From the NCBI GenBank assembly GCA_035633255.1, contig DASQFD010000119.1, positions 1 through 20,999 of the forward strand: a stretch of DNA of 20,999 bases. The letters run 5' to 3'. Of this stretch, positions 8,645 through 16,173 are shown piece after piece. The translations under genes were made by a program, and so were the position numbers. How positions within the stretch are numbered: position 1 is the stretch's first letter; every line of letters starts with the position of its first letter. The notes below the pieces were generated by a model. It was given only the letters and a program-made list of their open reading frames with translations, was not told the origin of the DNA and did no database searches. The DNA is from DASQFD01 sp035633255. Its GTDB lineage: Bacteria > Actinomycetota > Actinomycetes > Actinomycetales > Dermatophilaceae.

Positions 8645-9492
8645 TGCTCGCGCCCCTCCCGGACTCCGGCGGCCAACTCGGCCACCACCTCCCGCAACGC
8701 CTCGATCCGCGGTGGGAGTTCCCCCTCGCCCTCCAGCACCCGGACCAGGGCGGAGCCGACGATGACCCCGTCGGCGAAGGAGGCGACCTCCGCGGCCTGC
8801 GCCCGGGTGGACACCCCGAGGCCGACGCACACCGGCAGGTCGGTGACCGCCCGGGTGTGCTCCACGAGCCCGGCCGCGGCCCCGCCCACGGCGTCCCGGG
8901 CGCCGGTGACGCCCATCGTCGAGGCGGCGTAGACGAAGCCGCGGGTGGCCCCGGTGACGGCGGCGAGGCGCTCGGCGGTCGAGCTGGGCGCGACGAGGAA
9001 GACCCGGTCCAGGCCCTCGCGGTCGCTCGCGGCCAGCCAGTCCGCCGCCTCCTCCGGGATGAGGTCGGGGGTGATGAGCCCGGCCCCGCCGGCAGCGGCG
9101 AGGCCCGCGGCGAAGCGGTCGACCCCGCGGTGGAGCACGAGGTTCCAGTAGGTCATCACCAGGGGCGGGGCGCCGGCGGCCCGGACCGCCCGGACGGCCT
9201 CGAAGGCGTCGTCGACCCGGGTCCCGCCGGCGAGGGCGACCGCCGCGGCGTGCTGGATCACCGGGCCGTCCATGAGCGGGTCGCTGTACGGCACACCCAC
9301 CTCGACGACGTCGACGCCGGCCTCGACCATGGCGACCATGGCGGCGATGGAGCCCTCGACCGTCGGGAACCCGACCGGCAGGTAGCCGACGAGCGCGGCA
9401 CGGTTCTCCGCCCGGCACCGCTCCAGCACCGCGGCGACACCACGCCCTTCGGTGATGGACGCTCGGACCGGTGCGGACGGCATACCGGTCAC
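8641..9492 (-). CDS. trpA: Tryptophan synthase alpha subunit
   Basis: TrpA cleaves indole-3-glycerol phosphate and hands indole to TrpB. The 283-residue protein carries the signature VEVGVPYSDPLMDGPVIQ at 63-80. Glu64 and Asp75 align with the catalytic Glu49 and Asp60 of the E. coli enzyme. I chose the GTG at 9490-9492, which overlaps the trpB stop as GTGA. An ATG three codons later (9481-9483) is a possible alternative, and that ATG is itself inside an RCGGCATAC word. The downstream end overlaps the DoxX-like gene by 4 bp, so the redox genes are probably translated from the same message. Confidence 0.96.
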   Translation of the reverse strand: MTGMPSAPVRASITEGRGVAAVLERCRAENRAALVGYLPVGFPTVEGSIAAMVAMVEAGVDVVEVGVPYSDPLMDGPVIQHAAAVALAGGTRVDDAFEAVRAVRAAGAPPLVMTYWNLVLHRGVDRFAAGLAAAGGAGLITPDLIPEEAADWLAASDREGLDRVFLVAPSSTAERLAAVTGATRGFVYAASTMGVTGARDAVGGAAAGLVEHTRAVTDLPVCVGLGVSTRAQAAEVASFADGVIVGSALVRVLEGEGELPPRIEALREVVAELAAGVREGREQ

Positions 9493-10727
9493 GCCTGGCC
9501 CCCGGGCACCCCGGCGCGCTCGTCGAGCAGGCCGAACCACGCCGCCGCGGTGTGCACGTCCTTGTCGCCGCGGCCGGAGAGGTTGACGAGGAGGACGGCG
9601 TCGGGGCCGAGCTCGCGGCCGACGTCGAGGGCGCCGGCGAGCGCGTGCGCGGACTCCAGCGCGGGGATGATGCCCTCGGTCTTGCAGAGCAGGTCGAAGG
9701 CGGACATCACCTCGACGTCGGTGGCGTAGCGGTACTCCGCCCGGCCGAGGTCCCGCAGGAAGGAGTGCTCAGGGCCGACGCTGGGGTAGTCGAGCCCGGC
9801 GCTGATCGAGTGCGACTCCACGGTCTGGCCGTCGTCGTCCTGCATGAGGTAGCTCATCGCGCCGTGCAGGACGCCGGGCGTGGCGGACGCGAACCGGGCG
9901 GCGTGCCGACCGCTCGCGATGCCCTCGCCGCCGGCCTCCACCCCGATCAGGCGCACGTCGGTGTCGTCGAGGAACCGGTGGAAGATGCCCATGGCGTTGG
10001 ACCCGCCGCCGACGCAGGCGATCACGGCGTCGGGGAGCCGGCCGACGAGGTCGAGCACCTGGGCCCGGGCCTCCACGCCGATGACGCGGTGGAAGTCGCG
10101 GACCATCTCCGGGAACGGGTGAGGGCCGGTGACCGTGCCGATGAGGTAGTGCGTGGTGTCCACGTTGGTGACCCAGTCGCGCATCGCCTCGTTGATGGCG
10201 TCCTTCAGGGTGGCGCTGCCGTGCTCGACCGGCACGACCTCGGCGCCGAGCATCCGCATGCGCGCGACGTTGAGCGCCTGCCGCTCGGTGTCGACCCGGC
10301 CCATGTAGACGGTGCAGGTCAGGCCCATGAGGGCCGCGGCGGTGGCGGTGGCGACGCCGTGCTGCCCGGCGCCGGTCTCGGCGATGACCCGGCCCTTGCC
10401 CATTCGCTTGGTGAGCAGCGCCTGGGCGAGGACGTTGTTGATCTTGTGCGAGCCGGTGTGGTTCAGGTCCTCGCGCTTGAGGATGATGCGGGCGTCGCCG
10501 GCGTGGGCGGCGAACCGCGGGACCTCGGTGAGGATGCTGGGCCGGCCGGTGTAGGTGCGGTGCAGGCGCTCGAGCTCGCCGAGGAACTCGGGGTCCACCA
10601 TCGCCTTTCGGCGCGCCTCGTCGAGCTCCTCGAGCGCCGGCACGAGCGCCTCGGGCACGTAGCGGCCCCCAAACGCGCCGAACCGCCCCGGGCGGGCGAC
10701 CGGCTCGGGACGCAGGTCGGCGGTCAC
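9489..10727 (-). CDS. trpB: Tryptophan synthase beta subunit
   Basis: TrpB condenses indole with serine to give tryptophan using pyridoxal phosphate. It is 412 residues, the usual length. Lys95 in NHTGSHKINN is the expected cofactor Schiff-base lysine, and GGGSNA at about 240-245 is the phosphate-binding loop. FGAFGGRYVPE near 17-27 is the conserved N-terminal block. The frame stays open far upstream into trpC, but the protein similarity starts at VTADLRPEPV, giving the GTG at 10725-10727. That GTG overlaps the trpC stop as GTGA. The trpC-trpB-trpA order with two GTGA junctions implies tight translational coupling, suited to a 1:1 enzyme complex. Confidence 0.97.
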   Translation of the reverse strand: MTADLRPEPVARPGRFGAFGGRYVPEALVPALEELDEARRKAMVDPEFLGELERLHRTYTGRPSILTEVPRFAAHAGDARIILKREDLNHTGSHKINNVLAQALLTKRMGKGRVIAETGAGQHGVATATAAALMGLTCTVYMGRVDTERQALNVARMRMLGAEVVPVEHGSATLKDAINEAMRDWVTNVDTTHYLIGTVTGPHPFPEMVRDFHRVIGVEARAQVLDLVGRLPDAVIACVGGGSNAMGIFHRFLDDTDVRLIGVEAGGEGIASGRHAARFASATPGVLHGAMSYLMQDDDGQTVESHSISAGLDYPSVGPEHSFLRDLGRAEYRYATDVEVMSAFDLLCKTEGIIPALESAHALAGALDVGRELGPDAVLLVNLSGRGDKDVHTAAAWFGLLDERAGVPGGQA

Positions 10728-11524
10728 GCGTCCACCGCCGCGCGGCCGGCGGCAACGAGGGCGCGGGCGGCGGCCTCGGGGTCGCCGTCGCGCACCAGCG
10801 CCTCGCCGACGAGGACGGCGTCGGCGCCGGCCACGGCATACCGGCCGGCGTCCCGGGGCCCGGCGATGCCGGACTCGGCGACCGTGGTGACCGAGGGGGG
10901 CAGGCACGGGGCGACGCGCGCGAAGGCGCCGGGGTCGACGTCGAGGGTGCGCAGGTCCCTGGCGTTGACCCCGACGACGTCGGCGCCGGCGGTCACGGCC
11001 CGGGCGGCCTCCGCCTCGTCGTGAACCTCCACCAGGGCCGTCATCCCCAGCTCGCGGGTCAGGGCCAGCAGGGCGGCGAGCTCGTCGTCGGCCAGGGCCG
11101 CGACGATGAGCAGGACGAGGTCCGCGCCCGCGGCGCGCGCCTCCCACACCTGGTAGTCGGTGACCACGAAGTCCTTGCGCAGCACCGGGAGGTCCACCGC
11201 GGAGCGGACCGCCTCCAGGTCGGCGAGGCTGCCGCCGAAGCGCCGGCCCTCGGTGAGCACGCTCACCGCCGCGGCGCCGCCGGCCTCGTAGGCGCGGGCC
11301 AGGCCGGCCGGGTCGGCGATGTCGGCGAGCGGGCCCCGGCTCGGGCTGGAGCGCTTGACCTCCGCGACGAGGGAGAGCCCGGGGTGGCGCAGCGCGGCGG
11401 CACCGTCGCGGGGGGCGGGCGCCGCGTGGGCGGCGGCGCGCACCGCGTCCAGGGGGCGGGCCGCCCGACGGTCGCCGAGGTCCTCTCGGACGCCGGCGAC
11501 GATGCTGTCGAGGACGGTGCTCAT
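10724..11524 (-). CDS. trpC: Indole-3-glycerol phosphate synthase
   Basis: TrpC closes the indole ring by decarboxylating the product of the isomerase step. This is a monofunctional 266-residue (beta/alpha)8 protein. LVAEVKRSSPSRG at 52-64 contains Glu55 and Lys57, which match the catalytic Glu53 and Lys55 of the E. coli domain. VLRKDFVVTDYQV and the AESGI motif are also present. The start is ATG at 11522-11524, about 40 bp after the HGxxPAAW-type gene; no strong Shine-Dalgarno sequence precedes it. There is no fused or adjacent trpF, which is usual in Actinobacteria, where PriA does that step (established family knowledge, not visible here). Confidence 0.96.
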   Translation of the reverse strand: MSTVLDSIVAGVREDLGDRRAARPLDAVRAAAHAAPAPRDGAAALRHPGLSLVAEVKRSSPSRGPLADIADPAGLARAYEAGGAAAVSVLTEGRRFGGSLADLEAVRSAVDLPVLRKDFVVTDYQVWEARAAGADLVLLIVAALADDELAALLALTRELGMTALVEVHDEAEAARAVTAGADVVGVNARDLRTLDVDPGAFARVAPCLPPSVTTVAESGIAGPRDAGRYAVAGADAVLVGEALVRDGDPEAAARALVAAGRAAVDA

Positions 11525-11564
11525 GTCGGGGAGGGGACCCGGAGGCGCAGGGTGGACGGGGAGG

Positions 11565-11807
11565 TCACTTCTGACGCACGACGGCGTCGGGCTGGCGCTT
11601 GCCCTCGACGCCGTAGCCCGCCATCGCGAGCAGCTTGCCGACGACCACCCCCACGACGCCCACGACCGCACCCACGACGAAGAGCGTGACGCTCTGCACG
11701 GCCACCGCGATGGACATCAGGAGGAAGGCGACCAGGAGGATCCCGACGGCGACCCAGGCCGCGATGCTGTTGCCGTGGCTGTCGTGGGGCTGCGAGTGCT
11801 CGGCCAT
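11565..11807 (-). CDS. Small membrane protein, HGxxPAAW-like family
   Basis: This 80-residue protein has a short hydrophilic N-terminus, the motif HGNSIAAW at 11-18, and two hydrophobic segments (about 17-35 and 40-62) ending in a basic tail. It belongs in position and motif to the HGxxPAAW family found between trpE and trpC in Actinobacteria, whose function is unknown. Here the usual Pro is Ile. The start is ATG at 11805-11807 with a perfect AGGAGG (11817-11822) 9 nt upstream, one of the strongest ribosome sites in the window. It therefore may be made in larger amounts than its neighbours. The 95 bp before it hold no clear promoter. Confidence 0.85.
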   Translation of the reverse strand: MAEHSQPHDSHGNSIAAWVAVGILLVAFLLMSIAVAVQSVTLFVVGAVVGVVGVVVGKLLAMAGYGVEGKRQPDAVVRQK

Positions 11808-11902
11808 ACCGCCTGTCCTCCTGCTCGGGCGAGGCCGGCGGCGCGCCGTGGCGGCCACCGGGACCGCGGCGCGGTCGGCGCGTCGCGGTTGGGAGGATTG
11901 TG

Positions 11903-12565
11903 TCAGGTGTTCGGTCCCGGACCGACATCGGTGGGGTCGATGCCCGCGCTGAGCTGGTCCCACTGCGAGGAGACCCGCTCCCCGCGGGCACCCTGCGAGG
12001 CGGCCGTCGGGGGGCCCCCCGCGGAGGCGTCGCCGGCCTTCCCGGCCTCCCCCGGCTCACGCGCCTCACCCGCCGGGGCGTCGTAGCGCGAGGACAGCCC
12101 GCCCCACCGGCGCCGGCCGGCCAGGGCCAGCACCCAGGAGCCGAGGGCGACCGCCAGCCCGGCGAGGGCCACCCACGGCCAGGCGGTGGTGGCGGCGGTC
12201 GTGGGGAGGCTGCCGGTGCGGCCGGCCGCCGCGGCCGCCCGGGGCCCGAGCACGCCCTCCGGGTCGAGGAGCACCCGGACGGTCAGGGCGATCGCCCCCA
12301 GGACGGCGCCGAGGTGCAGGACCAGGGCGACCGTGCGGGCCACCCGGCCGGTGGTCACGACCGCCAGCGCGGCGGCCGCGACGACGAGCGCGAGGGCCAC
12401 CAGGCCGGGGGCCGACTCGCCTCCGGTCGCCGAGAGGGTGCTCGTGCCGAGCACGGCGTCGCTCACCCGGCCGGTCACCCACGGGCGCGACGCCGCGACG
12501 ACCACCACGGCGGCGCCGAGCAGCGCCAGCAGGACCATCCCGGCCTTGCCGGTCAGCCGTCGCAT
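11903..12565 (-). CDS. Trp biosynthesis-associated membrane protein (TIGR02234-like)
   Basis: This 220-residue protein has four predicted transmembrane segments (about 7-25, 52-71, 77-99 and 131-150). A hydrophilic, disordered-looking C-terminal tail is rich in Gly, Ala, Pro and charged residues. SRPWVTG near residues 26-32 and its position directly after trpE match the actinobacterial Trp_oprn_chp family, whose role is unknown. Its ATG at 12563-12565 shares one base with the trpE stop (TGATG), so it is probably translated by reinitiation after TrpE. Association with tryptophan or tryptophan-derived metabolites is guilt by association only. Confidence 0.85.
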   Translation of the reverse strand: MRRLTGKAGMVLLALLGAAVVVVAASRPWVTGRVSDAVLGTSTLSATGGESAPGLVALALVVAAAALAVVTTGRVARTVALVLHLGAVLGAIALTVRVLLDPEGVLGPRAAAAAGRTGSLPTTAATTAWPWVALAGLAVALGSWVLALAGRRRWGGLSSRYDAPAGEAREPGEAGKAGDASAGGPPTAASQGARGERVSSQWDQLSAGIDPTDVGPGPNT

Positions 12566-14157
12566 CAGCGGTGCCCGGACGCGGCGGCGGCCCGGTCGCC
12601 CGCGGTGACGGTGCGCAGCGCGCCGGCGGTCGCCACGGCACGCAGCACGGCGGCCGCCTTGGCGAGGCACTCCTCGTGCTCACGGACCGGCACCGAGTCG
12701 GCGACGATGCCGGCCCCGGCCTGCACGTGTGCCAGCCCGTCGCGCACCAGGGCGGTGCGGATGGCGATGGCGAGGTCGAGGTCGCCGTGGAAGTCCAGGT
12801 AGCCCACCACCCCACCGTAGAGACCGCGCCGACTCGGCTCGTAGCGCTCGATCAGCGCCAGGGCCCGCGGCTTGGGCGCCCCGGACAACGTGCCCGCGGG
12901 GAACGTCGAGACCAGGACGTCGTATGCCGTGACGCCCTCCTTCAGCTCCCCCACCACCGTGGACTCGATGTGCATGACGTGGCTGTAGCGGCGGACCTGC
13001 ATGAACTCGACGACGTCCACGGTGCCCGGCCGGCTGACCCGCCCCAGGTCGTTGCGGCCCAGGTCGACGAGCATGACGTGCTCCGAGCGCTCCTTGGGGT
13101 CGGCGAGCAGCTCGTCGGCGAGCCGCACGTCGTCCTCCGGGCTCTTCCCGCGGGGCCGGGAGCCGGCGATCGGGTGCGTGATGGCGCGTCGGCCGGTGAC
13201 CCGCACGAGCGCCTCCGGCGAGGAGCCCACGACGTCGAAGCCGCCCTGCCCGTCGACCCCGGGCAGGCGCAGCAGGTACATGTACGGGCTGGGGTTGCCG
13301 GCTCGCAGGGCGCGGTAGACGTCGAGCGCGTCGGCTGCGCAGGGCAGGGAGAACCGCTGGGAGAGGACGACCTGGAAGACCTCACCGGCGCGGATGTCCT
13401 CCTTGGCCGCCTCCACGACGTCCGCGTACTGCTCGGGCGTCATCGTCGAGGTGACGGCCCCCAGCGCCTGCTCGACCTCCGCCTCCTCGACGACGGCGAC
13501 GGTGCTCGGCGCGGGGACGGCGAGCTCGGCGGTCATCCGGTCCAGGCGGCCGACCGCGTCGGCCCACGCGTCCTCGACCCGCTCGTCGGTCGCGTCGTAG
13601 TTGATCGCGTTGGCGATGAGCAGCACCGACCCGTCGGAGTGGTCCAGCACGGCGAGGTCGGTGGCGAGCATCATCGCCAGCTCGGGCAGCCGCAGCTCGT
13701 CGGGCGCCGTGGCGGGCACCCGCTCCCAGCGCCGCACCGCGTCGTAGCCGACCATCCCGACCATGCCGCCGGTGAGCGGGGGCAGCCCCGGGACCGGCTC
13801 GGTGGCGAGGGCGGCGACCGTGTCGCGCAGGGCGTCGGTGGCCAGGCCGGTCGCGGGCACGCCGACGGGGGGGTCGCCGACCCAGTGGGCCCGGCCGTCC
13901 CGCTCGGTGAGGGTGGCCCGGCTCGCCGCGCCGACGATCGACCAGCGGGACCAGACGCCGCCGTGCTCGGCCGACTCCAGCAGGAAGGTGCCCGGCCGCC
14001 CCCCGGCGAGCTTGCGGTAGACCCCGACGGGGGTCTCGGCGTCGGCCATCAGCCGGCGCACGACCGGCACGACGCGGCGGTCGCGCGCGAGGAGGGTGAA
14101 GACGTCCAGGGACGGCCAGGTGCGCCCGAGTGCCAGGTCGGGGGCCTCCACCGTCAC
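12565..14157 (-). CDS. trpE: Anthranilate synthase component I
   Basis: TrpE converts chorismate to anthranilate with ammonia supplied by a glutaminase partner. The 530-residue protein has the N-terminal LLES motif at 59-62, where tryptophan feedback sites lie in the family. The chorismate-binding domain shows NPSPYMYLL, HPIAGSRPRG (about 328-337), DLGRNDLGRV (from 365) and FPAGTLSGAPK. A long open frame extends upstream, but similarity begins near VTVEAPDLALG, so the GTG at 14155-14157 is the start. It overlaps the hisI stop as GTGA. No trpG or trpD lies in the window, so the amidotransferase must be encoded elsewhere. I found no Trp-rich leader peptide or attenuator upstream. Confidence 0.96.
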   Translation of the reverse strand: MTVEAPDLALGRTWPSLDVFTLLARDRRVVPVVRRLMADAETPVGVYRKLAGGRPGTFLLESAEHGGVWSRWSIVGAASRATLTERDGRAHWVGDPPVGVPATGLATDALRDTVAALATEPVPGLPPLTGGMVGMVGYDAVRRWERVPATAPDELRLPELAMMLATDLAVLDHSDGSVLLIANAINYDATDERVEDAWADAVGRLDRMTAELAVPAPSTVAVVEEAEVEQALGAVTSTMTPEQYADVVEAAKEDIRAGEVFQVVLSQRFSLPCAADALDVYRALRAGNPSPYMYLLRLPGVDGQGGFDVVGSSPEALVRVTGRRAITHPIAGSRPRGKSPEDDVRLADELLADPKERSEHVMLVDLGRNDLGRVSRPGTVDVVEFMQVRRYSHVMHIESTVVGELKEGVTAYDVLVSTFPAGTLSGAPKPRALALIERYEPSRRGLYGGVVGYLDFHGDLDLAIAIRTALVRDGLAHVQAGAGIVADSVPVREHEECLAKAAAVLRAVATAGALRTVTAGDRAAAASGHR

Positions 14158-14525
14158 GCCGGGACCCCGGGCGTCGCGCCGAGGTCGCCCTGCTCGAAGC
14201 AGGTCCGGGCCCCGGTGTGGCAGGCCGCGCCGACCTGCTCGACCCGCACGAGCAGGGCGTCGCCGTCGCAGTCCAGCGCCACCCCACGGACCCACTGGAC
14301 GTGCCCGGAGGTGTCGCCCTTGCGCCAGTACTCCTGGCGGCTTCGCGACCAGAAGGTCACCCGCCCCTCGGTCAGGGTCCGCCGCAGCGCCTCGTCGTCC
14401 ATCCACCCGAGCATGAGCACCTCGCCGGTGTCGTGCTGCTGCACCACCGCCGCCACCAGTCCGGAGGCGTCGCGCTTGAGCCGGCGTGCGAGCTCCGGGT
14501 CCAGGGGGGTCGGCACGCGGACCAT
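14154..14525 (-). CDS. hisI: Phosphoribosyl-AMP cyclohydrolase
   Basis: HisI opens the purine ring of PR-AMP, the third step of histidine synthesis. The 123-residue stand-alone enzyme contains WSRSRQEYWRKGDTSGH (59-75), the metal-binding DCDGD (85-89) and CHTGARTCF (102-110). Cys86, Cys102 and Cys109 have the spacing of the zinc ligands in characterised HisI. The ATG at 14523-14525 is the first start of the hisI-trp run. It lies 36 bp from the divergent gene at 14562, and no standard promoter boxes are obvious in that gap. Its stop codon overlaps the trpE start by 4 bp, tying the His and Trp pathways, which both draw on PRPP. Confidence 0.95.
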   Translation of the reverse strand: MVRVPTPLDPELARRLKRDASGLVAAVVQQHDTGEVLMLGWMDDEALRRTLTEGRVTFWSRSRQEYWRKGDTSGHVQWVRGVALDCDGDALLVRVEQVGAACHTGARTCFEQGDLGATPGVPA

Positions 14526-14561
14526 TGTGCCGCCCGGGCACCGACGGGCGAGGATGGGCCC

Positions 14562-15248
14562 ATGACCGCCGACTCCACCGCCGACTCCACCGCCGCGCCC
14601 GCCCCGTCGCACCTGGCCCGCGTCGAGCGCCTGGCCCTCTGCGACGCCTTCGACCGGGTCGGTCCGGACGCACCCACGCTGTGCGAGGGCTGGGCCACCC
14701 GGGACCTCGCCGCCCACCTGGTGGTGCGCGAACGCCGCCCGGACCTGGCCGTGGGCATCCTGCTCCCCCCGCTCGCCGGCCGGCTGGAGCGCGCCCAGCG
14801 GGACCTGTCGCAGCAGCCGTGGGCCGAGCTCGTCGAGGTGGTCCGCGCCGGTCCCCCGGCGTGGTCACCCACCCGCCTCGGCCGCGTCGACGACCTCGTC
14901 AACACCATCGAGATGGTGGTGCACCACGAGGACGTGCTACGCGGCGACGGCACGCCCGGCCCCCGGCGCGAGCTGCCGGCCGACCTCGACCGCGCGGTCT
15001 GGAAGGCGGTGCGGCAGAGCGCCCGCCTGATGTTCCGCCGCGCGGACGTGGGGGTGGTGCTCACCGCACCCGGCCGCGGCACCGTCACGGCCAGGGCCCG
15101 GGCCGGGGAGCCGACCGTCGTCCTCACCGGTGCGCCGCTGGAGCTGCTGCTCACGGCATACGGGCGGGGTCAGGCGGCGGACGTGACGCGGGAGGGCGAC
15201 CCGGCCGCGATCGAGCGGCTGGCGGCCACCCGCCTCGGCATGGCCTGA
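14562..15248 (+). CDS. TIGR03085-like metal-binding protein (DinB/maleylpyruvate isomerase fold)
   Basis: The 228-residue protein resembles the actinobacterial TIGR03085 family, related to mycothiol-dependent maleylpyruvate isomerase and DinB four-helix proteins. Visible hallmarks are LCEGWATRDLAAHLVVRERRPD (split here as LCEGW at 40-44 and HLVVRERRPD at 52-61) and VVHHEDVLRG at 119-128. His52 and His121/122 are the likely metal ligands. It probably acts in the cytoplasm, possibly on a mycothiol-linked substrate, but no substrate is known. The N-terminus has two tandem copies of the 12-bp unit ACCGCCGACTCC (TADSTADST). The start is ATG at 14562, with GAGGA 8 nt upstream; another ATG at 14554 is out of frame. 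It converges on hisF. Confidence 0.8.
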   Translation: MTADSTADSTAAPAPSHLARVERLALCDAFDRVGPDAPTLCEGWATRDLAAHLVVRERRPDLAVGILLPPLAGRLERAQRDLSQQPWAELVEVVRAGPPAWSPTRLGRVDDLVNTIEMVVHHEDVLRGDGTPGPRRELPADLDRAVWKAVRQSARLMFRRADVGVVLTAPGRGTVTARARAGEPTVVLTGAPLELLLTAYGRGQAADVTREGDPAAIERLAATRLGMA

Positions 15249-15280
15249 CGCCCCCGGGTCATCCGACCGGCGCCCACCTC

Positions 15281-15318
15281 CTTGCCGCGGACGCGGTGAT
15301 GACTGCGTCCGCCGCAAG
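15281..15318. terminator. Hairpin 1 of a bidirectional terminator
   Basis: The left arm CTTGCCGCGGACGC (15281-15294) pairs with GCGTCCGCCGCAAG (15305-15318) across a 10-nt loop, with a single mismatch. It lies between the convergent 3' ends of the TIGR03085-like gene and hisF. There is no T-tract on either side, so it would be an actinobacterial-type stem-only terminator. Confidence 0.65.
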
Positions 15319-15322
15319 GATG

Positions 15323-15350
15323 TGCGTCCGGCAGAACGGCGCCGGACGCA
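15323..15350. terminator. Hairpin 2 of a bidirectional terminator
   Basis: This is a perfect 10-bp stem, TGCGTCCGGC (15323-15332) with GCCGGACGCA (15341-15350), and an 8-nt loop. It starts 5 bp after hairpin 1 and 12 bp beyond the hisF stop codon. Its left arm shares GCGTCCG with the right arm of hairpin 1, so the two stems could compete for pairing. Confidence 0.7.
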
Positions 15351-15362
15351 GGCAGCCGGCGG

Positions 15363-16136
15363 TCAGCGCACGGGCAGGCCCGCGGCGGCGAGCGCGGCCT
15401 TGACCTCGCCGATGGTGAGCACGCCGAAGTGGAAGACGCTCGCGGCCAGCACGGCGTCGGCGCCCGCCCGCACGGCCGGGGCGAAGTGCTCCAGGGCCCC
15501 GGCGCCGCCGCTGGCGATCACCGGCACCGACACCGCGGCCCGGACCTCGCGGATCAGCTCGAGGTCGAAGCCGTCGCGGGTGCCGTCGGCGTCCAAGGAG
15601 TTGAGCAGGATCTCCCCCGCGCCGAGCGCGGCGGCGCGGGCGCACCACTCGACGGCGTCCAGCCCGGTGCCGGTCCGGCCCCCGTGGGTGGTGACCTCGA
15701 AACCGCCGGCGGGCCGGCCGCCCCCCTCGCGGCGGCGTCGGACGTCGGCGCTGAGCACGAGCACCTGCGCCCCGAAGCGGTCCGCGGTCTCGGCGAGGAG
15801 CTCCGGGCGGGCGATCGCCGCGGTGTTCACGCCCACCTTGTCGGCCCCGGCCCGCAGCAGCCGGTCGACGTCCTCGACCGTGCGCACGCCACCGCCGACC
15901 GTCAGCGGGATGAAGACCTCCTCGGCGGTACGCCGGACGACGTCGTAGGTGGTCTCCCGGTCCCCGCTGCTCGCCGTGACGTCGAGGAAGGTCAGCTCGT
16001 CGGCGCCCTGCTCGCCGTACCGGCGCGCCAGCTCAACCGGGTCGCCGGCGTCGCGGAGGTCGGCGAAGTTGACGCCCTTGACGACCCGACCGGCGTCGAC
16101 GTCCAGGCAGGGGATGACGCGGACCGCGACCGACAC
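15363..16136 (-). CDS. hisF: Imidazole glycerol phosphate synthase, cyclase subunit
   Basis: HisF, with HisH, closes the imidazole ring and releases AICAR. The 257-residue (beta/alpha)8 protein has IPCLDVDAGRVVKG at 8-21 with Asp12, and Asp131 in VLSADVRR. These match the catalytic Asp11 and Asp130 of the T. maritima enzyme. VGGGVR, GEILLNSLDADGT and ASGGAG are the other phosphate-site motifs. The segment RRRREGGGRPAGG (133-145) is a loop often longer in Actinobacteria. The start is GTG at 16134-16136, exactly 7 nt after a TAGGGT -10 box, so the message is probably leaderless. hisH and hisA are not in the window. The gene is transcribed alone toward a double hairpin. Confidence 0.96.
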   Translation of the reverse strand: MSVAVRVIPCLDVDAGRVVKGVNFADLRDAGDPVELARRYGEQGADELTFLDVTASSGDRETTYDVVRRTAEEVFIPLTVGGGVRTVEDVDRLLRAGADKVGVNTAAIARPELLAETADRFGAQVLVLSADVRRRREGGGRPAGGFEVTTHGGRTGTGLDAVEWCARAAALGAGEILLNSLDADGTRDGFDLELIREVRAAVSVPVIASGGAGALEHFAPAVRAGADAVLAASVFHFGVLTIGEVKAALAAAGLPVR

Positions 16137-16142
16137 GGCCGC

Positions 16143-16166
16143 CACCCTAGCCACCGCACTAGGGTG
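16143..16166. promoter_or_regulatory. Palindromic divergent leaderless promoter (hisF / kinase)
   Basis: CACCCTAG (16143-16150) and CTAGGGTG (16159-16166) form a perfect 8-bp inverted repeat around an 8-bp centre. Each arm contains TAGGGT, a TANNNT -10 box. On the minus strand it ends 7 nt before the hisF GTG. On the plus strand it ends 8 nt before the GTG at 16174. This is the spacing of leaderless actinobacterial promoters. The -35 zone of each promoter would lie on the other gene's start, so polymerase binding should be mutually exclusive. Confidence 0.7.
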
Positions 16167-16173
16167 ACCCGCT

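Noticed and set aside
8144..9418. Apparent fusion of an N-terminal extension to the DoxX-like protein
   Set aside because: The extension is an out-of-frame reading of trpA. The GTG at 8642-8644 with the GTGA overlap gives a normal-length family member.
14526..14561. trp attenuator or leader peptide upstream of hisI-trpE
   Set aside because: Only 36 bp lie between divergent starts, with no Trp codons in a short frame and no terminator-antiterminator pair.
12565..14868. TrpE extended at the N-terminus by about 237 residues
   Set aside because: The extension runs across hisI in the wrong frame and past the divergent gene start. TrpE similarity begins at the GTG at 14157.
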